The notes beneath the pieces are model-generated. The model did not search any database, was not told the DNA's origin, and saw only the letters and a list, made by a program, of their open reading frames with translations. A stretch of DNA of 64,000 nt, from positions 124,001 through 188,000 of the forward strand of contig CAJXLJ010000001.1 in the NCBI GenBank assembly GCA_913055785.1. Direction: 5' to 3'. Below are positions 1 through 8,167 of the stretch, one piece after another (the stretch's first letter is position 1; each line of letters begins with the position of its first letter). A program made the position numbers and the translations under genes. Source of the stretch: an uncultured Parvularculaceae bacterium (lineage in GTDB: Bacteria; Pseudomonadota; Alphaproteobacteria; Caulobacterales; Parvularculaceae).

Positions 1-158
1 GTGGTCACGAGCATGCCGGATGCGAATGACGTAACCGCATCGCGATGCCGGTCCGCCCAGCTAGCATTAAGTACAACAGCAATCACGCCTGCACTCGCAA
101 CCATGGCTGAGATAATGCTGGCGATGATCGCCGGCTCGGAAATATTTAAAGCTTCCAC
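1..158 (-). CDS. ZIP-family metal permease, N-terminal fragment
   Basis: About 52 residues are visible before the left edge. They are hydrophobic and end in a segment (D-A-V-T-S-F-A-S-G-M-L) that resembles the start of ZIP zinc/iron permeases, inner-membrane importers of divalent metals. I chose the GTG at 158 because a G-rich stretch sits just upstream and the frame is closed by a stop at about position 218. The gene lies downstream of a histidine-rich TonB receptor on the same strand, which supports zinc as substrate. A terminator-like hairpin separates the two, so this gene may depend on read-through or its own promoter. Family assignment rests on a short stretch and is tentative. Confidence 0.6.
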   Translation of the reverse strand, partial: MEALNISEPAIIASIISAMVASAGVIAVVLNASWADRHRDAVTSFASGMLVT

Positions 159-238
159 GATCGCCCCCGCAAGCAGACCACTGCGGAAACGCCTACAGAT
201 CCGCGACGAGCCAACACTTGATCAACACAAACACAATA

Positions 239-261
239 GGGCGGCGCCAATGACGCCGCCC
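239..261 (-). terminator. Probable intrinsic terminator after the TonB receptor gene
   Basis: On the minus strand an 8-bp GC stem (GGGCGGCG / CGCCGCCC) with a 7-nt loop starts just beyond the receptor stop codon. It is followed by a T-rich stretch (TATTGTGTTTGTGTT). The T run is interrupted, so termination may be partial, leaving some read-through into the ZIP gene. Confidence 0.6.
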
Positions 262-268
262 GTTAGCT

Positions 269-2416
269 TTAGAACTCCCCGCGCAGCGTTACTTTGAAAT
301 TGCGGCCCGGCAGAGGCGCAATGTCCTTCAACGCAGATGTGTGGAGCCGCGCCTCTTCGTTGGTGACGTTGTCAGCGCGGAGCTGGACCGACAATCCGCT
401 ATTTGCTTCAAATGGCCGGAGCGTCGCGCCGAAATTGACGAGCGTGTAGCCCTCAGTCGGCAACTCATAGGCGGCCGTTCTGTCCTGATCCGCCGCGATT
501 TCGACCTCGCCCATGAAATCGACGATCGGCGATCTCGCATCCAACCTAAGAATGGACCGCAGCGGCGGAATGCGCGGCGCATCTCCGCCGCCGTCCTTGA
601 AGTTGGCCCGCACATAATCGACCTGGGCGCGGCCGGTTACGTCGAACTGCCCGACCGAGAATAGGTCAGCGTTTAGTTCCGCTTCAAAGCCTTTGAAGAC
701 CGCATCATGCGCGACGAATTCAAACACCGGCAATTCATCGACTTCATCTCCGTTCGGAATGAGCGCGATGTAATCCTTGTAGTCGGTGTAAAAACCGTCC
801 ACATGCACGGAAAAACGGCCCAAGTCGATGTGGAATGTCGCTTCGACGCCGCGCGCGACTTCTTCATTCAGGGTTGGGTCGCCGAGTTCGTACTGGCTGG
901 TCGCCAGATGCGCGCCGTCCGAAAACAGCTCTTCAGCCGCCGGTGCTCGCTCGGTCCGCAACGCGTTAATCCCGATGAAGAGGTTTTCGGTTGGTTCGAC
1001 GCCAATACCTGCCGAAACGCTGAAATTATCGAACGTTCGCTCAAGACCGATCGATTCCGCTTTCGTGCTCGAATGTTCATATCTGCCCGCCGCCTGGAAG
1101 TGCCAGATACCGTTTTCATATTCGCGAACGGTGAAAACGCCGAACTGATTGGTGACGTTCGGCGGTGTGAACGCTTCCTCGCCAATTGCTTCAAAATCGC
1201 GGTGTTTGAACTGGAACCCGAAAGCGCCGCGGAAGTCGCCCATATCCTGTTCGACCAGTTCAAGCCGGCCTTCATAACCTTCATTATTGAAGGTCGTGCC
1301 GATTTCATCGCCTTCGAGCTCCTGATGCTGGTAGTCAGCATAACCAAATCGCATCTTGACGGTTTTGAAAATAAAGAAGTCCTGATTGACCTCCCCCATG
1401 AGGTCGAAGCGCTGTTGCTTGAGCTTGATCAGAACGCTTTCTTCTTCATGGTCGTGATCTTCCTCATGGTCTTCATCTTCGTGATCGTCGTCCTCGTGCC
1501 CCTCCTCTTCGTGATGATGATGGTGCCCCGGCACGCCGTAGAGCGAACGCAAGGTGCTGCCGGAGACGCCTAAAAACCCGTTATCAAACACCAGCGAGGC
1601 GCCGACGGCGCCGCCCTTGGTCTGTAATGACGTATTCGGCACGAAGCCAAAAGCCTCTTCTTCCTCCTCGTGCTCGTGTTCATCCTCGTCGTGATCTTCG
1701 TCGTCTTCCTCATGTTCGTGCTCTTCTTCTTCCATCGCCCGGAACAGTTCGGATTCCGCAAAGCCCGGAATGTCGTAGTCCGCCGTGTCGCGATAAAAGC
1801 CGTCGCCATGAATCACCAGATTGGCGCCGCCGACCTTGCCGGCGTCGATGTCGAAACCGCCCGCCGCTTCGATAGAATCGTTAACCGACCCGTATGTCGA
1901 ACGTACGGCCCCGTCGATCCCCCCTTCGGGGACGCTGTCGGGTATGCGCCCGTCAAACACGTTGACGACGCCGCCGGCAGCGGAACTGCCGTAAAACAGG
2001 GTCGCCGGCCCGCGCACGATTTCGACGCGTTGAGCCGTCGCCGGCTCAACCGCCACGGCATGGTCGTCGCTTACCGAAGAAGCGTCGATAGCCCCGATGC
2101 CAGCGTCTAGCACGCTGATGCGATCGCCGCGCTGACCGCGAATGACCGGACGGCTCGCACCCGGTCCGAAAAATGTCGACGAGATGCCCGGCTCCCGGCG
2201 AAGGAGTTCGCCAAGTGAAGATTCGCTCATGGTGGCGAGCTCGTCTTCGGTCAACACCGACGCGGCGATAATCGATTTATGTTCGGGGTGTGTAATCGGC
2301 GAACCCGTAACGATGAGTTCGTCGTCTGATTTCACCTCTGTCTCCTGCGCCAATGAGACGCCCGGCGCCGTTACGGCCAATGCCGCAGCGCCTGATAACC
2401 ATATTTTCCTGTTCAT
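269..2416 (-). CDS. TonB-dependent outer-membrane receptor, probable zinc receptor (ZnuD-like)
   Basis: A 715-residue outer-membrane receptor that would import a metal ion with energy from TonB-ExbB-ExbD. Residues 1-24 are a Sec signal peptide. A plug domain follows at about 34-155 (VTGSPI near 36, then VEIVRGPATLFYGSSAAGG around 131-149). The rest is a beta barrel ending in F, as usual for barrel proteins. Two tracts made almost only of His, Asp and Glu occur at about 229-254 and 298-327, where extracellular loops are expected. Such tracts are known from ZnuD zinc receptors. Neighbours are a small membrane protein upstream and a ZIP permease downstream. Zinc is the best guess; nickel or cobalt are not excluded. 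Confidence 0.85.
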   Translation of the reverse strand: MNRKIWLSGAAALAVTAPGVSLAQETEVKSDDELIVTGSPITHPEHKSIIAASVLTEDELATMSESSLGELLRREPGISSTFFGPGASRPVIRGQRGDRISVLDAGIGAIDASSVSDDHAVAVEPATAQRVEIVRGPATLFYGSSAAGGVVNVFDGRIPDSVPEGGIDGAVRSTYGSVNDSIEAAGGFDIDAGKVGGANLVIHGDGFYRDTADYDIPGFAESELFRAMEEEEHEHEEDDEDHDEDEHEHEEEEEAFGFVPNTSLQTKGGAVGASLVFDNGFLGVSGSTLRSLYGVPGHHHHHEEEGHEDDDHEDEDHEEDHDHEEESVLIKLKQQRFDLMGEVNQDFFIFKTVKMRFGYADYQHQELEGDEIGTTFNNEGYEGRLELVEQDMGDFRGAFGFQFKHRDFEAIGEEAFTPPNVTNQFGVFTVREYENGIWHFQAAGRYEHSSTKAESIGLERTFDNFSVSAGIGVEPTENLFIGINALRTERAPAAEELFSDGAHLATSQYELGDPTLNEEVARGVEATFHIDLGRFSVHVDGFYTDYKDYIALIPNGDEVDELPVFEFVAHDAVFKGFEAELNADLFSVGQFDVTGRAQVDYVRANFKDGGGDAPRIPPLRSILRLDARSPIVDFMGEVEIAADQDRTAAYELPTEGYTLVNFGATLRPFEANSGLSVQLRADNVTNEEARLHTSALKDIAPLPGRNFKVTLRGEF

Positions 2417-2507
2417 GACTCTTCATTTCCCTTGCCTTCACCGACGGCATTGCGCAAAAGCGCGCCGCTTCGGCGTCAATCAAACCAACTGTTCGAGTTC
2501 GGATTGA

Positions 2508-2819
2508 TTAAAGGCAGGGAGGACCGCGAGGACGGGCGGCGCGAACAACAAGCCGAGCGCGTTCCGTCTGGGCGATCTGTGCGCCAACACGCCAGACCGC
2601 GACAATAGCGATGAAGCCAAACGCCGCTGTCTCAATAACCTTATGTCCACCCGGCGCTGCGAGCGAGAGCACGCAGGCCTTGCCGTTATGGTCATGAGGG
2701 CCGTCGCCATATTGAGCGGCGTGCGCAGCGACGAGAATGTTGGACAGGGCGAATGCAACTGCCGCGGCGACAAGAACCGCCGCAAAACGCGATCTCCAGT
2801 TGTCCATCCGGAATGACAT
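2508..2819 (-). CDS. Small membrane protein, DUF2946-like
   Basis: A 103-residue protein with a hydrophobic signal or anchor segment at about 11-33, a short His/Cys motif (H42, H44, C49) and a second hydrophobic segment at about 62-80. Small proteins of this build are often found beside metal-responsive TonB receptor genes. It is probably transcribed with the receptor gene 91 bases downstream. I chose the ATG at 2819 because GGGG lies six bases upstream; an in-frame ATG at 2807 is possible. The 117-base gap before it (2820-2936) should hold the operon promoter, but I see no convincing Zur palindrome there. The molecular function is unknown. Confidence 0.55.
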   Translation of the reverse strand: MSFRMDNWRSRFAAVLVAAAVAFALSNILVAAHAAQYGDGPHDHNGKACVLSLAAPGGHKVIETAAFGFIAIVAVWRVGAQIAQTERARLVVRAARPRGPPCL

Positions 2820-2936
2820 CAGATCCCCTGCTGCCTTATCCCCTGCAAGTCGTGTTACAGTCTCACAATTTCAAGGGTATGTCCATGAACGTTAATCGCG
2901 GGTTATCGATGCGCGTCGTCGCTTCGCCGCAGGCGC

Positions 2937-3473
2937 TTATGCTTTGATCCGCTCCTCGTAGATCGCCTCAAGGCGCACGATTTTCGACCAGAACGGGCCC
3001 GGATCCGCCTGCGAAAGCTTCGCAGCCAGGATATCGAGGTGGGTGTGCCAGCCGCCTGAAACGCCGATCAAATCCTTGCGAGTCGCCAGCTTTTTATGGG
3101 TCAGGGTAAAGACAACCTTGCCGCCCTGCTCTTCGAGTTCGAAGACCACCTCACTCACTTCGCCGTTACTTTCCGGCCATGTAAACCGGATGAGGCGCGG
3201 CGGATCGGCTTCCAGCACCTCGCCGACGAACTTCGTTTCACCGCAATAATCCTTGTACTTTTCAGGCGGCGCGTCATCGGGCGTCGTCAGCGTTGAATTG
3301 TCAAAGAACAGTTCCGCCTTGCCGCCCTCGCGCAATTCCGTTTCGCCGGCGGCGAGCCAGAGCCTGCGTTTGTCTTCCTCTGTAATCCAGGCCCAGATAC
3401 GTTCGATCGGCCCTGGCAGGACGCGCCGGAAACGAACGGTGTTCTCATCGATCTGTTCGCCATACTCGCTCAT
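2937..3473 (-). CDS. SRPBCC-domain protein (AHSA1-like)
   Basis: A 178-residue protein of the START/Bet v1 (SRPBCC) fold, AHSA1 subgroup. The typical opening (R-x-L-x-G-P-I-E-R-I-W-x-W-I-T near 15-29) and closing region (G-G-W-H near 140) are visible. These proteins bind small hydrophobic ligands or act as chaperone cofactors, and the substrate here is unknown. Its start overlaps the stop of the upstream ArsR regulator by 4 bp, so the two are translationally coupled. ArsR-SRPBCC pairs are common in proteobacteria and usually respond to an unidentified organic ligand. I chose the ATG at 3473 for this overlap. Confidence 0.85.
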   Translation of the reverse strand: MSEYGEQIDENTVRFRRVLPGPIERIWAWITEEDKRRLWLAAGETELREGGKAELFFDNSTLTTPDDAPPEKYKDYCGETKFVGEVLEADPPRLIRFTWPESNGEVSEVVFELEEQGGKVVFTLTHKKLATRKDLIGVSGGWHTHLDILAAKLSQADPGPFWSKIVRLEAIYEERIKA

Positions 3474-3811
3474 CGCTTCTTTCCTTTCTTCTGTTCGTCC
3501 TCCGCGGCCAACAGCCGTTCGAGCGTGTCGAGACGGCTGCTCCAGGCGGCGCGCTGCTTGTCGATCCATGACGACGCCGCATCGAGCGGTTTCGGGTTGT
3601 AAGAGAGGATGTGCTCGCGCCCCTCTCGCCGGCGCCGCACGAGATTGGCGCGTTCAAGAATCTTGATGTGCTTCGAGACGGCGTTGAGCGACATGTCGAA
3701 CGGCGCCGCGAGCGCCGTCACCCGCGCCTCGCCTTTGGCGAGCTTCTGCAGGATCGCCCGCCGTGTCGGATCGGCGAGCGCCGTCATCGTGTGATCGAGC
3801 GCATGCTGCAT
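3470..3811 (-). CDS. ArsR-family transcriptional regulator
   Basis: A 113-residue winged-helix repressor. The segment A-L-A-D-P-T-R-R-A-I-L at about residues 11-21 is the family hallmark. A recognition helix (N-A-V-S-K-H-I-K-I-L) and a beta-wing rich in Arg follow. No Cys metal site is visible, so it is likely a ligand- or partner-responsive member, as expected from the overlapping SRPBCC gene. A TTG at 3823 would add four residues, but it lies inside the operator-like dyad. I prefer the ATG at 3811, which has AAGG upstream. Probably autoregulated through that dyad. Confidence 0.88.
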   Translation of the reverse strand: MQHALDHTMTALADPTRRAILQKLAKGEARVTALAAPFDMSLNAVSKHIKILERANLVRRRREGREHILSYNPKPLDAASSWIDKQRAAWSSRLDTLERLLAAEDEQKKGKKR

Positions 3812-3846
3812 ATATTTACTCAACCTTTTAGTTGAATATTACTCAA
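3812..3846. promoter_or_regulatory. Operator-like dyad and direct repeat in front of the ArsR gene
   Basis: A perfect inverted repeat TCAAC-N6-GTTGA occupies 3820-3835. Read on the minus strand, the element TTGAGTAA-(T/A)-AT occurs twice, on each side of the dyad. The region is AT-rich and touches the start codon of the ArsR gene, the usual place for an autoregulatory operator. That the ArsR protein binds here is inference. Confidence 0.55.
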
Positions 3847-3878
3847 TGTCTCAGCCGCGTCAAGAGGGATAGTGAATT

Positions 3879-4082
3879 TCAGGTTTCCTCGGGGCTCTCT
3901 GCAACGCCGTCGCTGTCATCCTCGCCTGCAGGGATGGCGTAACGACCGGAAAGCCAGCGATGGAGGTCGACATCGGCGCAGCGCTTTGAGCAGAACGGCG
4001 CGTAGTCTTTGACCAGCGGCGCTTCGCATATGGGACAGACAGCCGCCGCCTGATCGCCCCTGGCGTTGTCATTGCTCGGCAA
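3879..4082 (-). CDS. yacG: YacG zinc-finger protein, DNA gyrase inhibitor
   Basis: A 67-residue protein with the YacG Cys4 zinc site: C16-P-I-C19 and C31-S-K-R-C35, followed by D-L-H-R-W-L. YacG proteins bind GyrB and inhibit gyrase. The start is inferred: a TTG at 4082 gives a normal length and a 14-bp overlap with the stop of the upstream RNase gene, whereas earlier starts add an unlikely Arg-rich leader. The C-terminal tail is acidic. Its position behind maf and RNase E/G is the conserved alphaproteobacterial arrangement. Confidence 0.85.
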   Translation of the reverse strand: MPSNDNARGDQAAAVCPICEAPLVKDYAPFCSKRCADVDLHRWLSGRYAIPAGEDDSDGVAESPEET

Positions 4083-5247
4083 GTTCAAAGCCCCTCTCCT
4101 CCAGCGCCTCATCCGCAATCCAGTCGAAGCGCGCACCGTAACGCTCGTTGAGCCGCTGCGTCCACAGGCCATGCGCGTTTATATAGGCGTACAGCGAAGA
4201 ACCTGTCTCCAACCGAAGACGTATTTGCGGGTGCGCCCGCAAACGGTGCTCCAAGGCGCGCATTGCCGATTTCGCCGCCCAGTCCAGCGTGAAGCGACGC
4301 CCCGATACAGGAGCGAACGGCGCGGGCTCGGTAAACCGCTCCAGCAGCGACTGGGCGTTATGAGGCGCGGTGAAAGCGTATAGCCCCGACTTGGAAAATC
4401 CGAACGCCCCGGCGCCTTCGATACGCGCCATCGCCTTTCTCAGCTGTTCGTTAAAACGCTTTCGCGCCGCATCGCCGCTGATCGTGGGAAAATCGATCAC
4501 TATTTGACCGCCGATATTCCGCAGACGGATCTGGCGCGCGGTTTCGTCAGCGGCCGCAAAGGCGATTTTCTCACGCAACCTTTGCGGCGAAGCCGCACTC
4601 AAGCCGCCCGTATCGACATCGATGGCGGTCAAGGCCTGAGCCTCATCGATCACCACACGCCCGCCTCCCGGCAAAGCGACGACGCGTTCAAACGCCTCGT
4701 CAAGCGCGCTTTCAGCGCCATAGGTTTCAAACAGCGCCGCAGGACTCGTTTCATGACGGATCGCCAGCGTGACTGCAGCCGCTTTCAACGCCGAGACGGC
4801 TGCGCCATCATCGACGACAATCTCATCAGCGCCTTCGCCGATTGAACGCGCCGCTTCAATCGCAGCATCCTCGACAGGACCGAGCCTGCCCGGCGTTTCG
4901 CAATCAAGCGTTTGATCTTCGAGAAATTTCAGCGCGGCGCCCTTGCCCTGACGCGGCGGCGATTTAACGGCGACGCCAATCAACGCGCCGTCAATAACGA
5001 GCGCTTCGTTCTTGTTATTCAGCGCCAGGTAGGCGTCGCGCCCGTCGCCGATGTCGACGAATGCGGCGGCAAGCCCCTTGTTGATGGATTTGACCCTTCC
5101 GGCGAACCGCCGCCCTGTACGCGGTTCGTTGTCGTCGGCTTCATCGCCCCGGGCCGGCCCGAACCAGAAGCGGACAACCTCTTCACCTTCGGTCAGCGCG
5201 GCTCTCGTCGCCGCCGCGCCGCACTCGATGATGAGCGTTCTCTTCAT
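4069..5247 (-). CDS. Ribonuclease E/G family protein, short form
   Basis: A 392-residue member of the RNase E/G family, shorter than RNase G of about 490 residues. An S1-like RNA-binding region lies at about 47-100 (G-R-V-K-S-I-N-K-G-L-A-A-A-F-V-D-I-G). The metal-binding catalytic region keeps D210 and D212 (A-I-D-V-D-T-G) and D252 (I-V-I-D-F). The residue that is Asn in E. coli RNase E (N305) is Asp here. No CPxC zinc-link is present, so tetramer formation as in RNase E is doubtful. It overlaps maf upstream and yacG downstream. Whether it is an active nuclease cannot be judged from sequence alone. Confidence 0.85.
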   Translation of the reverse strand: MKRTLIIECGAAATRAALTEGEEVVRFWFGPARGDEADDNEPRTGRRFAGRVKSINKGLAAAFVDIGDGRDAYLALNNKNEALVIDGALIGVAVKSPPRQGKGAALKFLEDQTLDCETPGRLGPVEDAAIEAARSIGEGADEIVVDDGAAVSALKAAAVTLAIRHETSPAALFETYGAESALDEAFERVVALPGGGRVVIDEAQALTAIDVDTGGLSAASPQRLREKIAFAAADETARQIRLRNIGGQIVIDFPTISGDAARKRFNEQLRKAMARIEGAGAFGFSKSGLYAFTAPHNAQSLLERFTEPAPFAPVSGRRFTLDWAAKSAMRALEHRLRAHPQIRLRLETGSSLYAYINAHGLWTQRLNERYGARFDWIADEALEERGFELAEQ

Positions 5248-5825
5248 CGGGCGACAAGGCCCACGCCCGCAAGAAGATTGGCGGTCTCGTAGAGCGGCAG
5301 GCCGACAACGTTCGAATAGGATCCGGCAAGCGAAATAATATGCTTTTCAAAGCGGCCCTGAATGCCGTAGCCGCCGGCCTTGCCGTCCCATTCCCGGCTG
5401 GCGACATATTCCTCGATATCCCTTTCGGTCAGGCGGCGCACCTTGACGCGCGTCTCGACGACCCGCTCGGAAACCGTCCCATCCGGTTTTGCGAGCGCAA
5501 CACCTGAAAAGACGCGATGCGCCCGGCCGGACAGAAGCGCAAGGCACGCGCGGGCTGACGCTTCGTCTTCCGCTTTCGGCAAAATGCGCCGCCCGCAGCC
5601 GACCACGGTATCCGAACCGAGGACGAACGCGTCCGGATGCGACGCGGCGATTTTTCCGGCCTTTTCACGCGCAAGCCGCAAGGCGTGATCGCGCGGGAGC
5701 TCGCCCTTGTATGGCGTTTCGTCAATGTCGGCGGGAATGATCTCGTCGGGCGCAACCCCAATCTGTTCGAGCAGCGCTTTGCGGCGCGGGCTGGCGCTGG
5801 CGAGAATGAGACGCGGCGCCGTCAT
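5244..5825 (-). CDS. maf: Maf-like nucleoside triphosphate pyrophosphatase
   Basis: A 193-residue Maf protein. These enzymes hydrolyse non-canonical or modified dNTP/NTPs to the monophosphate. The N-terminal motif S-A-S-P-R-R (10-15) and the catalytic Asp in G-S-D-T-V-V (D72) are present, as is A-G-G-Y-G-I-Q-G near 150-157. Length matches the family. The stop overlaps the RNase E/G start by 4 bp, so the two are coupled. Distinguishing the dTTP/UTP type from the m7GTP type needs closer comparison. Confidence 0.93.
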   Translation of the reverse strand: MTAPRLILASASPRRKALLEQIGVAPDEIIPADIDETPYKGELPRDHALRLAREKAGKIAASHPDAFVLGSDTVVGCGRRILPKAEDEASARACLALLSGRAHRVFSGVALAKPDGTVSERVVETRVKVRRLTERDIEEYVASREWDGKAGGYGIQGRFEKHIISLAGSYSNVVGLPLYETANLLAGVGLVAR

Positions 5826-5837
5826 CAGCGACCCGGA

Positions 5838-6056
5838 TTATTTGAAGCGATAGGTGATGCGGCCCTTGGTGAGGTCGTATGGCGTCATTTCGACAAGCAC
5901 TTTGTCGCCTGCGAGCACGCGAATGCGGTTCTTGCGCATTTTGCCAGCCGTGTGCGCAATGATCTCGTGATCGTTCTCCAGCTTTACGCGGAACGTCGCA
6001 TTAGGCAGCAATTCCTCAACCGTGCCTTCGAATTCAAGTAGTTCTTCTTTCGCCAT
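5838..6056 (-). CDS. infA: Translation initiation factor IF-1
   Basis: A 72-residue OB-fold protein that binds the ribosomal A site during initiation. It opens [11 protein letters not shown] and ends KGRITYRFK, both family signatures. I chose the ATG at 6056 over the TTG one codon upstream because it gives the standard length. It lies 12 bases before maf in the housekeeping operon. Confidence 0.97.
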   Translation of the reverse strand: MAKEELLEFEGTVEELLPNATFRVKLENDHEIIAHTAGKMRKNRIRVLAGDKVLVEMTPYDLTKGRITYRFK

Positions 6057-6137
6057 CAAGTCCTCAATCTACGATTTGCGCCGGAATCGGGCCCCTCCGC
6101 CGACGCGGCGGGAAAATGGGTCCGAACGCGCTCAAAA

Positions 6138-6560
6138 TCAAGGCTTTTCCTGTAATTCCGGAAATCGGGCCTTAAGCCGGGCCGAAAGCGCGTCGCGCAC
6201 GCGCCGATAGGCCTCCAGAAGCGCGTCCCTGTCGCCCCGCTCTTCGGAAGGGTTCTCAATGTCCCAGAACTCAATCGAGTCACGGGGAAGAAAGCGCCGC
6301 GCCTCGGCCGCCGCTTCCGGAGTCAGCGCAATCAGCAGATCGACCTTGCCCAGATCGACATCGGTGAGGGTTTTGGGCTCATGCCCTCCCATCGAGACCC
6401 CGAGTTCGCCCATGACCAGTTCCACAAACGGATCGAGCCCGCCCTCATAGACGCCGGCGGAGTCAACGCGGATATCCCCGCCGCGAAGTCGCAACAACGC
6501 CGCCGCCATCGGCGAGCGAACCGAGTTCATATTGCAGGCGAAGAGGACCGATTGCGTCAT
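6138..6560 (-). CDS. Low-molecular-weight protein-tyrosine-phosphatase / arsenate-reductase-like protein
   Basis: A 140-residue protein of the low-molecular-weight phosphatase fold. The P-loop is C9-N-M-N-S-V-R15-S, the C-x5-R signature that forms the phospho-cysteine. Members next to UPF0262 and infA are a standing feature of alphaproteobacterial genomes, and their substrate is unknown. The start at 6560 (MTQSVLFAC) puts the catalytic Cys at the normal distance from the N-terminus; longer starts would run into the UPF0262 gene. Arsenate reduction is possible, but nothing else nearby concerns arsenic. Confidence 0.8.
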   Translation of the reverse strand: MTQSVLFACNMNSVRSPMAAALLRLRGGDIRVDSAGVYEGGLDPFVELVMGELGVSMGGHEPKTLTDVDLGKVDLLIALTPEAAAEARRFLPRDSIEFWDIENPSEERGDRDALLEAYRRVRDALSARLKARFPELQEKP

Positions 6561-6574
6561 GAACAGTTTCTTTC

Positions 6575-7063
6575 TCACCGCATGTGAAAGCTGCAAATCA
6601 GGGTGAACAGCCGCCGCGCCGTATTCTCGTCGAGCCCGATTTTGTCCTGCAATCGCTCGCGCAGGATTTCAGAGCCTTCATTGTGCATCGCCCGGCGGGC
6701 CATATCGATGGTTTCGATCTGAGCCGGGGCGGCGTTGCGGATCGCATCGTAATAACTTTCGCAAAGCATGAAATAGTCGCGGATGATTTTCCGGAACGGC
6801 GTCATCGACAGGTGCATCTGACCCAGCGCCGCACCGCCCTTCCGGCGCACGTCGAATACGAGACGGCGCTCCACATTGGAAAGATAAAGCTCAAACGGAC
6901 CGTTTTCGGCGCCAACCGGCCGGAAATAGTTTTCCTCAAGCAGATCGTAAATCGCGACTTTGCGCTCATGCTCGATATCGGCGGTTGCGGGCGCAAGCGA
7001 GCGCTCGTCAAGATCGATCTTGACGATGTGGAAGTCGCCGCTTTCGCCGTCATTTTCGGCCAT
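6575..7063 (-). CDS. UPF0262 family protein
   Basis: A 162-residue alphaproteobacterial protein of unknown function, recognised from its length, its place upstream of the phosphatase and infA, and the pattern D-L-L-E-E-N-Y-F-x-P near 43-52. A GGAGG lies four bases before the ATG at 7063, which decides the start over a GTG six codons upstream. No signal peptide or membrane segment is seen. In many relatives hisD lies directly upstream; here about 3.5 kb of other genes intervene. Confidence 0.85.
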   Translation of the reverse strand: MAENDGESGDFHIVKIDLDERSLAPATADIEHERKVAIYDLLEENYFRPVGAENGPFELYLSNVERRLVFDVRRKGGAALGQMHLSMTPFRKIIRDYFMLCESYYDAIRNAAPAQIETIDMARRAMHNEGSEILRERLQDKIGLDENTARRLFTLICSFHMR

Positions 7064-7180
7064 GCCGCCTCCGAATCGCACATGTTCTTGTAGCCGCGCA
7101 ATCTCCCGCCGTCACGGGGCTGAGGCGGTCATTCGAATCGTCTAACTGTGCCCGTTGTCCAGTAAGCCGCGAGCGCGCCC

Positions 7181-8125
7181 ATGAAGACTTTAATCCCCGC
7201 CGCTATCATCGCCTTATCCGCCGCAGCGCCTGCGACGGCTGAAGAGACGGCGCCGATCCCCGATCTGGCGCGCGCCCTCCTTGAAGCGGCCGCCGACAGC
7301 GGCGATGTGAACGAGGTCGAGGCGGTCGCCAGGGCAACGAAAGCAGTCTTCCCGGATTACACAGCGGGTATAGACGCCGCGACGGCGGCTTATGTCGCCG
7401 CCTTAACGCCGCCTGAAGCGCCCGAAGAACCGCAAACGCCGGACGCCCCCGCGCCGAAAACGGCAGGCGGCTATTTCGCCATCAAACCCTGGGATGGGAA
7501 AATCCAGGCGGGCGCATCATACGCATCGGGCAATTCCGACAATGCTTCATTCGGCCTCAAGCTCGATGCGGCGCGCATCGCCGGCCCCTGGACGCACAAC
7601 TTCAAGGCGTTCGCCGATATAGCCGAGACGAATGGCGACGCTAATCAACGCCGATGGGGGCTCGCCTACAAGCTCGATTATAATTTCGGCGATCGCACCT
7701 ACTCATATGGGCGCATCTCTTATGAGAATGACGACTTCTCCGGCTTCGACTACAGGCTCTTCGCGGGCGCCGGTCTCGGCCATTATTTCCACCAGTCCGA
7801 AGCCTTTACGCTCAAAGCCGAAGGCGGCCCCGGTTATCGCTACTCGCCGATCGCCATGAGCGACGAAGTCGAGAAACAGTTCGCCGCCTACGGGTCCGTT
7901 GAGATCGACTGGGCGATCCGCGACGGCGTCGCTTTCGAACAGGATTTCAATGTCACCTGGACCGAACCGACAACCAGCTACCAATCGATCACCGCTGTGA
8001 CCACACAGCTCACGGACTCGATCTCCATGGGGCTTTCCTTTGAATACCGCTACGAGACAAACCCGCCCGCGGGCCGCGTCAACGCTGACGAGGTCGCCCG
8101 CGCCACACTGGTGTACGGATTCTGA
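7181..8125 (+). CDS. DUF481 / YdiY-like outer-membrane protein
   Basis: A 314-residue secreted protein. Residues 1-20 are a signal peptide ending A-T-A. A short helical region and a Pro-rich linker (about 84-103) precede a beta-rich C-terminal part. The pattern there (W-D-G-K-I-Q-A-G-A-S-Y-A-S-G-N-S-D) is the DUF481 entry motif, and the protein ends Y-G-F as barrel proteins do. DUF481 proteins are thought to be small outer-membrane barrels; their role is not established. It is divergent from the UPF0262 gene across a 117-base gap that probably holds both promoters. Confidence 0.85.
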   Translation: MKTLIPAAIIALSAAAPATAEETAPIPDLARALLEAAADSGDVNEVEAVARATKAVFPDYTAGIDAATAAYVAALTPPEAPEEPQTPDAPAPKTAGGYFAIKPWDGKIQAGASYASGNSDNASFGLKLDAARIAGPWTHNFKAFADIAETNGDANQRRWGLAYKLDYNFGDRTYSYGRISYENDDFSGFDYRLFAGAGLGHYFHQSEAFTLKAEGGPGYRYSPIAMSDEVEKQFAAYGSVEIDWAIRDGVAFEQDFNVTWTEPTTSYQSITAVTTQLTDSISMGLSFEYRYETNPPAGRVNADEVARATLVYGF

Positions 8126-8167
8126 CGGGCGTTGAGCCCAAAGCCCTGCTGTCGTAAGACGCTGGGC

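Noticed and set aside
707-1573. 288-codon frame opposite the TonB receptor
   Set aside because: It arises from the receptor's codon usage. Its hydrophobic Val/Phe/Leu run is just the complement of the His/Asp/Glu tract.
2820-2936. Possible Zur box in front of the zinc-uptake set
   Set aside because: TTGTGAGACTGTAACA near 2858-2873 has no clean dyad, and I could not match it to the alphaproteobacterial Zur pattern with confidence.
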